From NCBI GenBank assembly GCA_964577805.1, contig CAZOAG010000004.1, positions 1 to 64,000 of the forward strand: a DNA stretch of 64,000 nucleotides. The letters are read 5' to 3'. The position numbers and the translations under genes are program-made. Position 1 is the first letter of the stretch, and the number at the start of each line of letters is the position of its first letter. This DNA comes from CAZPRW01 sp964577805. GTDB lineage: Bacteria; Verrucomicrobiota; Verrucomicrobiia; Opitutales; JAIRKQ01. The notes below the pieces were generated by a model. It was not told the origin of the DNA, did no database searches, and worked only from the letters and a program-made list of their open reading frames with translations. Positions 1 to 7,072 of the stretch are shown here, one piece after another.

Positions 1-70
1 CAGTTCCACTTCAAACCACCGGATCACTTGAACCTACTTTCGTAACTGCTCGACTTGTACGTCTTGACAA
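1..70 (-). pseudogene. 23S rRNA-like fragment (domain V), truncated
   Basis: Read on the minus strand, roughly positions 14-60 match the conserved 23S rRNA stretch that contains GAAAG, then AGTGATCCGGTGGTT, just 5' of the peptidyl-transferase centre. Similarity fades by about position 70, and a protein gene ends at 122, so the roughly 2.2 kb of 5' rRNA that should follow is absent. Normally invariant bases around the core are also changed. This looks like a decayed 5'-truncated rRNA piece whose 3' extent lies outside the window. The match is from memory of the consensus; no alignment was run. Confidence 0.55.
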
Positions 71-121
71 CACTCAACGATAAGTTCTCAAGACCATATT
101 TTACAACAAAACCTTCATGAA

Positions 122-1024
122 TTAAAACAATTCACCCTGTTGAGTAAATTTATTGCTCGCTGTTTTAAGCAAGCTATACAGTTCTAATTCCTTCATTAAT
201 GAAAAAATATCATCTACACTACGTTTTATTTTTGCCTCAGGCAAAGAATATTCAGGAACTGAATGTAATGAAATCAATGCTTTATTGCGTCGTAATAATT
301 CAACTGAATTGGATATTTTTTCGCGCATTTTTTCTGGAACAACATCTCCTAAATGCGACAACATATCATCAATAGATCCATATTTGATTAATAATTTTTG
401 AGCAGTTTTTTCACCAATTCCATCTACACCACGAATATTATCTGCAGTATCACCCACCAATGATAAATAATCTACAATCTGTTCAGGGAACACACCAAAT
501 TTTTCATATACACCATCGCGATCCAATTGACGCCATATTCCATGCGATGACATTGTTGGTGGCAACACTTGTATAATATTTTCATTAATGCATTGTGCAA
601 AATCTTTATCACCACTGGCAATATAAGAGGTCTCACCATAACTATCTAATTTCCTCGCCCATGCCCCTAACAAATCATCCGCCTCAACACCTTCTTGCGA
701 AATGACATAATATCCATGTGCAACAGATAATAGGTGCAAATAATGTATTTGCTTTTTTAACTGTTCTGGCATTGGTTTCCTGTTCGCTTTATATGTAGAT
801 AATATCGCCCGTCTATCATCAGATCCACCAGCATCAAAAAATATTGCCACTGCATTTGGGCATAACATATCTTCTAGCTTCCACAATGAACGTATCCATC
901 CATGTATAGCATTTACTGGCATACCACTGGATGTCGTCATCTCTGGAACAGCATAAAAACATCGAAATGCCATATTATGCCCGTCAACTAACAACCAACT
1001 GTTTTTATCATGTTTATTGTTCAT
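122..1024 (-). CDS. stand-alone 5'-3' exonuclease (PolA N-domain / ExoIX-like)
   Basis: The 300-residue protein matches the 5' nuclease domain found at the N-terminus of DNA polymerase I, which removes RNA primers and flaps. Visible signatures are LLVDGHNMAFR near the start, FDAGGSDDRR, the acidic metal-binding stretch EGVEADDLLG (about 112-121), SGDKDF, and a helix-hairpin-helix region VGDTADNIRGVDGIGEKTA. No polymerase domain follows; the gene stops cleanly with TAA. Free-standing forms exist in several phyla. It starts at an ATG that overlaps the 3' end of the upstream gene by 11 bp, suggesting co-transcription with it and the histidine kinase. A lone nuclease that complements a PolA lacking this domain elsewhere is possible but cannot be seen here. 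Confidence 0.85.
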   Translation of the reverse strand: MNNKHDKNSWLLVDGHNMAFRCFYAVPEMTTSSGMPVNAIHGWIRSLWKLEDMLCPNAVAIFFDAGGSDDRRAILSTYKANRKPMPEQLKKQIHYLHLLSVAHGYYVISQEGVEADDLLGAWARKLDSYGETSYIASGDKDFAQCINENIIQVLPPTMSSHGIWRQLDRDGVYEKFGVFPEQIVDYLSLVGDTADNIRGVDGIGEKTAQKLLIKYGSIDDMLSHLGDVVPEKMREKISNSVELLRRNKALISLHSVPEYSLPEAKIKRSVDDIFSLMKELELYSLLKTASNKFTQQGELF

Positions 1025-1697
1025 TGTTTATATTCTGCATATCGTAATATTTATCGCCTACAATCAGCCATTTATCATCTTCATTGGCATCACAAAGATC
1101 CTTTAACAGTGTAATATCTTTAGATAAATTAGATTGCGGAACAGACATAATCCCCACTGGACACTTCGTAATGATATAATTGCCACTGTTACAATCGTTA
1201 ATATCGCTCAAATAACTAGAACCAGACAACATATCTTGTACAACAAGATGTTTAGATGATTTTGTGTACTTTTTCTCATGAAGGTTTTTAGATGAATACA
1301 ATATTAATCCATCTAAAATATTCTCTGTAGAAACATTTTTTAAATTATCAATATTATGCCATAAAGAATCTTTATCTGATAACCGAAAAACCGGCGCACT
1401 ATCCATGCCTACCTGTCCAACATCATATTGTAACGGCGGTACAGTAATTTCATATGATTTGCAACGTTCTGTTGGAATATAAAATCCTACTGATACAGAT
1501 GTCCAGCCATCGGAAATATCTGAAATAAAAATATTTGGTTGTGGTTGTTTAGGCAATACATATCCACCATCATCGCTGTGAATAAATTGCACGATCGACA
1601 AACAAACTACAATCGTCGCACCAATAATGGCCAAGAGATAGTTTTTTATGTTACATCGCCTATATGAATTTCTCATAGACTCAAATAACATGAACAT
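1014..1697 (-). CDS. unknown membrane-anchored protein
   Basis: Not recognised. From the ATG at 1697 it encodes about 227 residues. The reading frame stays open further upstream, but that part overlaps the histidine kinase gene. A short basic N-terminus (RNSYRRC) is followed by one hydrophobic segment of about 20 residues (YLLAIIGATIVVCLSIVQFI), giving a single-pass anchor with the remaining ~180 residues probably outside the cytoplasm. That domain is polar, with prolines and several cysteines, and shows no motif I can name. It lies 16 bp after the kinase stop and overlaps the exonuclease start, so it is probably part of the same transcript. The start is uncertain because ATG codons at 1691 and 1676 are also possible and none has a good ribosome-binding site. 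Confidence 0.55.
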   Translation of the reverse strand: MFMLFESMRNSYRRCNIKNYLLAIIGATIVVCLSIVQFIHSDDGGYVLPKQPQPNIFISDISDGWTSVSVGFYIPTERCKSYEITVPPLQYDVGQVGMDSAPVFRLSDKDSLWHNIDNLKNVSTENILDGLILYSSKNLHEKKYTKSSKHLVVQDMLSGSSYLSDINDCNSGNYIITKCPVGIMSVPQSNLSKDITLLKDLCDANEDDKWLIVGDKYYDMQNINNEQ

Positions 1698-1713
1698 CAA
1701 AGAATATACATTG

Positions 1714-2955
1714 TCAATCCAACATTGGAACAACCTTGTCTTTTCTAGGAAAATTAATAGTAATTTTTGTACCAACATCACGAGCACTTGCAATATCGAT
1801 TGTCGCGCCATGCTCTCGCAAAATACGTTCGATTATGATCATCCCTAGACCATTTCCTTCCTGCTTTGTCGAAAAATATGGCTGAAATAATTTATCCGCG
1901 ATGTCACAATCTATACCTGTTCCATTATCTGTCAACGCAATGACAACGTCAGTATCTGTAGCACGGCACTCCAAAAAAATTTTACCATCATGCGACATCG
2001 CTTCACATGCATTCTTGAACAAATTAAAAAATACTTGTTTCAATTGGTCACTATCCCCTATTATCACTGGCAACACCGGAATATCACAAGAAACTTTTAT
2101 ATTTAATGCATCAAATTCTGCCTCCATCAATTCTATTGATTCCCGCAATAAATGATCAATATGAACATCACAACGACGTGCTTTTTTTGGACGAATAGCA
2201 TGTAAAAAATTTTTTACTATGCTGTCCAATCGCGATATTTCATCTCTACAAATTTTTATCGACTGTTCCAATAGCATCCGTGCTGATTTATCCTTTACAT
2301 AACTGAACTGACGTTGCATCAATTGTAATCGCAAAGACAGTGCATTCAACGGATTTCCTATTTCATGGGCAACTGATCCTGCTAGCAACATCACAGATGC
2401 AGTACGTTCTTGGTTCATGTTCTGTTCATTTAATGAACGCTCTTCTGTAATATCTGACATTCGCAAAAGAAACATATGTTGATTGTCCAACATAAAATCA
2501 CACTGTGTAATAGTCACACTCAACAGGCTTTTTCTTGGATACGAAATTTTTATCTCTTTCGATAGAAAAGAATCGCTACCACTTGAAGCATTTTTGCTAA
2601 ATCCTGCTAATGTGACAAATTCTGGAATGTATTTCCACAATACATGCTGTGGCTTTACATGTACAATGCCCAATAATTCACGTGCTGCAGCATTACAAAA
2701 AAAAATCTCCCCATTTTCATTAATTATGACGATGCTATCACGCATAACATCGCATATTTTTTTAAAAAACTCCCCTTGCTTACGCAAGTGTTTCACCAGA
2801 TTACGCAAATCAACAACATCCAAAACGTCGATGCGGTCCAACATTTTTTTTACACCATCTTGATTCATTGTGACACTCTCAGTACATAATAAAAATTCTA
2901 TCATTTGCAAAGATTTCAGATTTTCTACTTCCGTTTCATCGCATAAATCATTCAA
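1714..2955 (-). CDS. PAS-domain sensor histidine kinase (NtrB/AtoS type)
   Basis: A 413-residue cytosolic-looking two-component kinase. A PAS-like region (about 65-170) precedes the HisKA dimerisation domain, whose phosphorylatable His197 sits in VAHEIGNPLN. The ATPase domain shows the N box (NACEAM, Asn315), G1 box DNGTGI (343-348) and G2 box GNGLGM (367-372). No transmembrane segment is visible, so it probably senses an intracellular signal. No response-regulator gene is adjacent, which makes it an orphan within this window. The first in-frame start is TTG at 2955, only 11 bp from the divergent mutase start; an ATG at 2904 is an alternative that would trim 17 residues. Neither has a clear Shine-Dalgarno sequence. 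Confidence 0.85.
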   Translation of the reverse strand: MNDLCDETEVENLKSLQMIEFLLCTESVTMNQDGVKKMLDRIDVLDVVDLRNLVKHLRKQGEFFKKICDVMRDSIVIINENGEIFFCNAAARELLGIVHVKPQHVLWKYIPEFVTLAGFSKNASSGSDSFLSKEIKISYPRKSLLSVTITQCDFMLDNQHMFLLRMSDITEERSLNEQNMNQERTASVMLLAGSVAHEIGNPLNALSLRLQLMQRQFSYVKDKSARMLLEQSIKICRDEISRLDSIVKNFLHAIRPKKARRCDVHIDHLLRESIELMEAEFDALNIKVSCDIPVLPVIIGDSDQLKQVFFNLFKNACEAMSHDGKIFLECRATDTDVVIALTDNGTGIDCDIADKLFQPYFSTKQEGNGLGMIIIERILREHGATIDIASARDVGTKITINFPRKDKVVPMLD

Positions 2956-2966
2956 TAGCGCTACGT

Positions 2967-4916
2967 ATGGAACACACTTTGCGCAATGTCATATTACCAT
3001 CTGCATATTCCAATTTGTCACAGTTTTACAAATGCAATAAACTTCCTGATTGGGCCAAACAATCAATCGATGAACTTGTTGAACAAGAACAATATACAGA
3101 AATCAATAACCGTTTCTACAAAACACTAGAATTTGGCACTGGCGGCATGCGTAGCCGTACTATTGCAGAACATTTAACAAAAGCCGAATTAGGAAATTCC
3201 GCAACAAACATTCCTGAATTTGCATCTGTTGGAACAGCGTATTTAAATGATTTCAATATAATCGGCGCTACAATTGCACTTTTCCGTTATTGCAGACAAT
3301 ATTTGAACAATTCCGACAAACAACATGAACTACCATCCGTTGTTATCGCATATGATGTACGCCATTTTTCCGAACATTTTTGTAAATTAGCAGCGTCAAT
3401 ATGGCAAAAACTTGGTGGACATGCTATGATATTTCCATCACCACGATCTACCCCACAATTGAGCTTTTCTGTTCGTCATCTTCAATCGACTGCTGGAATA
3501 ATGATCACTGCCAGCCACAATCCATGGCACGATAACGGTTTTAAAGCATACTTTTCTGATGGTGCACAAATGGTCGACCCACATGCATCAGGTGTTATTA
3601 AGGAATTTAATGCAATAACTATCGATGAAATATGCAGTCATTATTCTCATACAGAGTCAAAATTTGTAATATTAAATAATACCATCGATGATTGTTATCA
3701 AACAACTGTATCAAATACAATTTTAAACAAAACATTATTAAACAGCTATCCTATACATGCTGTATTTTCCCCACTTCATGGAACCGGAGGCGTGGCAACA
3801 ATTCCTCTGCTCAACAAGCTCAACATAAAACACACTGTCGTTGAAGAACAGTCAATACAAGACCCAAATTTCTCCACAGTAAAATCGCCTAATCCGGAAA
3901 ACAGCGAGGCGCTCACTATGTCTATATCATATGCTGAAAAAGTCGACGCCGATATCATACTTGCAACAGATCCAGATGGTGATAGGCTGGCAATTGCTGC
4001 TAAAAACACAAATGGACGATTCGAAATATTTACAGGAAATGTGACAGGAGCATTATTGGCCGATTATCGAATATTACAATTAAAAGCGATGAATATGATT
4101 CCAAATAATGGAACACAACATGCAGCGATTATTAAAACATTTGTAACATCACCATTGCTTGATAAAATCGCATCAACCCATGGAATTAAATGTATAAATA
4201 CACTGACAGGGTTCAAATGGATCGGCGATAAAATGTTGGATTATGAAACCATGATGTTAAATAAAGTTATGGAAACATCGGGAATGTCATTAAATTATTC
4301 CTCAACAAACCATAATACGCGGTTTAATCTATTACAACAACATAGCACAGCATATATTTTTGGTTGTGAAGAAAGTTATGGATGTTTGGCATGTGATGAT
4401 ATCCGTGACAAAGATGCCAACTCTGCATGTTTAATGGCATGTGAATTAGCATCCTATGCTAAATCAATGAAAAAAACATTGTGCCAATTACGCGATGAAA
4501 TGTACATGAAATATGGATATTTCGGAGAATCTGTAATGAATATATACTACGAAGGAGCAAATGGTGCTGATAAAATAAATAATATTTTATCCAGTTACCA
4601 AAAATGCCCTCCACAAAACATCGGAACAAATAAAGTCACCAACATTACAAATTTTGTTTCAGATACAGTAATCGATGCTGACGGGAAAACCATTACACAA
4701 CAAAAATTCTTTTTCGTCACTCTCGACAATAATGTACAGTTTGCCGTACGAGCAAGTGGTACAGAGCCAAAGATAAAGTTCTATTTATTCGCAGAACAAA
4801 CAGTATCTGACATTAATGAACTGCCAACGGTCAAACAATCAACACAACAGTTATTGGATGAAATGAAAATATTGCTAAAGTCCGACACAGAAAAACGCAC
4901 AAGTTTTTCTTCTTGA
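2967..4916 (+). CDS. phosphohexomutase (phosphoglucomutase/phosphomannomutase family)
   Basis: The 649-residue protein is an alpha-D-phosphohexomutase, which interconverts hexose-1- and hexose-6-phosphates. All four family sites are visible: the phosphoserine loop TASHNP (Ser183), the Mg-binding loop DPDGDR (335-340), the sugar-binding loop EESYG (468-472) and the phosphate-binding loop RASGTEPK (from 595). It is longer than the usual 550-580 residues, mainly through inserts in the C-terminal half (around 430-455). With glycogen phosphorylase and MalQ nearby, glucose-1-phosphate to glucose-6-phosphate is the most likely reaction, but mannose specificity cannot be excluded. It starts at an ATG 11 bp from the divergent histidine kinase and lies 37 bp before kdsA. 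Confidence 0.9.
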   Translation: MEHTLRNVILPSAYSNLSQFYKCNKLPDWAKQSIDELVEQEQYTEINNRFYKTLEFGTGGMRSRTIAEHLTKAELGNSATNIPEFASVGTAYLNDFNIIGATIALFRYCRQYLNNSDKQHELPSVVIAYDVRHFSEHFCKLAASIWQKLGGHAMIFPSPRSTPQLSFSVRHLQSTAGIMITASHNPWHDNGFKAYFSDGAQMVDPHASGVIKEFNAITIDEICSHYSHTESKFVILNNTIDDCYQTTVSNTILNKTLLNSYPIHAVFSPLHGTGGVATIPLLNKLNIKHTVVEEQSIQDPNFSTVKSPNPENSEALTMSISYAEKVDADIILATDPDGDRLAIAAKNTNGRFEIFTGNVTGALLADYRILQLKAMNMIPNNGTQHAAIIKTFVTSPLLDKIASTHGIKCINTLTGFKWIGDKMLDYETMMLNKVMETSGMSLNYSSTNHNTRFNLLQQHSTAYIFGCEESYGCLACDDIRDKDANSACLMACELASYAKSMKKTLCQLRDEMYMKYGYFGESVMNIYYEGANGADKINNILSSYQKCPPQNIGTNKVTNITNFVSDTVIDADGKTITQQKFFFVTLDNNVQFAVRASGTEPKIKFYLFAEQTVSDINELPTVKQSTQQLLDEMKILLKSDTEKRTSFSS

Positions 4917-4953
4917 AAACAACAAACAAGTCAAATATCGTACCGTATCGAAT

Positions 4954-5748
4954 ATGATATTTGACAACAATAAATTATTGCTGATCGCAGGACCATGTGC
5001 TTTAGAAAATGACAACGTTGTTCAATCAACAGCAGAATGTTTGAAAGATATACAATCATCATTTCCTGAACTAACTATCGTATTTAAGGGATCATTCGAT
5101 AAAGCCAACAGAACATCAATTTATAGCAAACGTGGGCCAGGAATAATCGAAGGCCTCAAAATGTTAGAATATGTAAAAAATCATTATAAAATTTTTATTA
5201 CTACTGACATTCATCTTCCTGAACAAGCAAATATCGTAGCAAATGTATGTGATGTCATTCAAATACCGGCATTTCTTTGCAGACAAACTGACATTCTAGT
5301 CGCAGCAGCTAAAACAGGGAAAGTAGTATCTGTAAAAAAGGGACAATTTTTATCGCCTAATGACATGAGGCACATTGTATGCAAATTACAAGAAAGCAAT
5401 GCTAGTGAAATTTGGCAGATTGAACGTGGGACTACTTTCGGATACAATAACCTTGTCGTCGACATGCGATCGTTTCCAATAATGGCACAAAATAGTCATC
5501 CTGTAATCTTTGATGCTACACATAGTGTTCAACTTCCAGGGGCATCAGAACATGGTACTGGCGGTGAACGTCAATTCGTTTCTACCCTTGCAAAAGCAGC
5601 AATAGCAAGTGGCGCTAATGGACTATTTTTTGAAATTCATCCATCGCCACAAAATGCTATATGTGATTCTAGTAATCAAATTGCGACATCCGATTTTAAA
5701 AATATAATATCGGATTGTTTATCGATCTGGCACGCAACACACTGTTAA
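4954..5748 (+). CDS. kdsA: 3-deoxy-D-manno-octulosonate-8-phosphate synthase
   Basis: The protein condenses phosphoenolpyruvate with arabinose-5-phosphate to give KDO-8-phosphate, a precursor of the inner core of lipopolysaccharide. The 264 residues cover the whole family: IAGPCALEN near the start, FKGSFDKANR, the GTGGERQF loop late in the barrel, and the final FEIHPSP. Cys15 in IAGPC is the residue that marks the metal-dependent KdsA class; the metal-independent enterobacterial enzymes have Asn at this place. The gene follows the mutase by 37 bp in the same direction, starts at ATG without a visible Shine-Dalgarno, and ends inside a strong hairpin followed by a terminator. Confidence 0.93.
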   Translation: MIFDNNKLLLIAGPCALENDNVVQSTAECLKDIQSSFPELTIVFKGSFDKANRTSIYSKRGPGIIEGLKMLEYVKNHYKIFITTDIHLPEQANIVANVCDVIQIPAFLCRQTDILVAAAKTGKVVSVKKGQFLSPNDMRHIVCKLQESNASEIWQIERGTTFGYNNLVVDMRSFPIMAQNSHPVIFDATHSVQLPGASEHGTGGERQFVSTLAKAAIASGANGLFFEIHPSPQNAICDSSNQIATSDFKNIISDCLSIWHATHC

Positions 5749-5788
5749 TCATGCCAACACTGCCGAAAGCAGTTGTTATGATTAACAG
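5742..5788 (+). repeat. long hairpin across the kdsA stop codon
   Basis: An 11-bp perfect outer arm (CTGTTAATCAT at 5742-5752, ATGATTAACAG at 5778-5788) encloses an inner stem of AACACTGC against GCAGTTGTT, with small bulges and a CGAAA loop. It includes the kdsA stop codon. No T-run follows, so it is not itself a classical terminator. It may protect the 3' end of the kdsA transcript or act with the terminator just downstream. Confidence 0.6.
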
Positions 5789-5818
5789 AGCATTGCCAAC
5801 TATAGACATAATGATCAC

Positions 5819-5847
5819 CAAGTAATATCATTACTTGCTTGTTTTTT
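5819..5847 (+). terminator. rho-independent terminator after kdsA
   Basis: A perfect 8-bp stem (CAAGTAAT / ATTACTTG) with a 3-nt ATC loop is followed on the plus strand by CTTG and seven T. The stem is AT-rich. It sits at the convergent junction of kdsA and the minus-strand gene and overlaps the last codons of the latter. Confidence 0.6.
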
Positions 5848-6946
5848 TAGTGTCCCCGTTGGAAGCAATTTTTTGTTTTTTATCGACAGATTTAGCTTTG
5901 TCATCTGACAATATTCCCTGTTGTTTTCTATCGATATGACGCTGAAATACATCACGGTATTTAGTATGAGTCTCAACTGGATGAAAATGATCCCCAAGCC
6001 CGACGTTTTCCATTATAATTTTTTTGCCAGGAGATTTTACAAGACGAGATAATGGTGATGCAGATGATGATGTAAAATCAAATTCAGTACTAAATGTCAA
6101 ATGTTGATCTTTTTGTTTATTCGCTAAATTCCATGCATCTTCACCAACAAATTCACATAAATCATTCCCCATTCCCCATGGATTAAACAAACACGAGCCA
6201 TAATTTAGTTTTGTTGCAATCGTGCCGGCAAACATTCCTCCCAACGAAAAACCAGTAATATATGGAACGATCACAATGTTTTTATCTTTGTTTTTCTTAT
6301 TTTCTTGCTCAATAAATTGTTTTACGATCTTTACCGCATTTTCAGCGGCTCCAGTTTTTATACCAAAACCATTACACACAGCCGTTGTCAGCTGTGCAAC
6401 AGTATTACTAGAACTAACACCGTAACAATGAATCATCAACGGACGAATTTTTAATTTTTCATTATTCTTCAATCTTTCGTCAATATCTTCTGGCAAAATA
6501 AATCCATTTTGACTGGCCAATTTTACAGAAATGTCTGGCAAATACCGCGCATGTGAACAAAAAATGCTACCGGTTTCGCCATTATTAATGATATAGTCCT
6601 CAAGTTTAATGATGTCCTTTCTTTCATCACATTCAATCATACTAATCATACACTCATCACACACAAACATAATACGACTTGCTTCAAAACCATCAAGGAC
6701 ATCATCAAGTTTTTCTGCCGGCAATTCTGAAAACTTACTATCATCTAAAAATTTCTCTACCTTCCCACCGACTTTTTTTGCAATAAAGCTGGCTGCCTTT
6801 GATGATATTTCTGACAATGCATCCTGAATCTCTCTACTATGCAAACAATTTTCATTCCGCACATCATCACGATCATCATGCGATAATGTACCACCCAAAC
6901 CGGTTATTACTTCAACAATTTTGGCAATTTTATTCATATTGCACAT
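5831..6946 (-). CDS. predicted alpha/beta-hydrolase-like protein, unknown function
   Basis: The 371-residue protein is not recognised as a named family. It has a nucleophile-elbow motif GFSLGG (Ser234) preceded by a hydrophobic strand (IVIVPYIT), as in lipases and esterases, then Asp290 and a His-rich GDHFHP stretch (His320, His322) in the order expected for a Ser-Asp-His triad. The N-terminal ~150 residues are charged and contain many cysteines. The C-terminal ~30 residues are Lys/Asp-rich and look disordered. No signal peptide is visible. It starts at ATG 6946 (a second ATG is at 6937), alone on its strand between two plus-strand metabolic genes. The catalytic assignment is inference from motif order only. 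Confidence 0.6.
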   Translation of the reverse strand: MCNMNKIAKIVEVITGLGGTLSHDDRDDVRNENCLHSREIQDALSEISSKAASFIAKKVGGKVEKFLDDSKFSELPAEKLDDVLDGFEASRIMFVCDECMISMIECDERKDIIKLEDYIINNGETGSIFCSHARYLPDISVKLASQNGFILPEDIDERLKNNEKLKIRPLMIHCYGVSSSNTVAQLTTAVCNGFGIKTGAAENAVKIVKQFIEQENKKNKDKNIVIVPYITGFSLGGMFAGTIATKLNYGSCLFNPWGMGNDLCEFVGEDAWNLANKQKDQHLTFSTEFDFTSSSASPLSRLVKSPGKKIIMENVGLGDHFHPVETHTKYRDVFQRHIDRKQQGILSDDKAKSVDKKQKIASNGDTKKTSK

Positions 6947-7072
6947 GACGTAAAATATTCTTACTTAAACTCACAACAACAAAAATAGTACTTTTTTTCA
7001 ATCAAAAGCATAAATATTTTTATTGAAAATCCTTAATAACTGCGTTCAATTGGTCGCGGAATTTCACATATC

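Noticed and set aside
122..1024. Truncated DNA polymerase I gene
   Set aside because: The frame ends cleanly and no polymerase remnants lie downstream; stand-alone 5' nucleases of this size are a known form.
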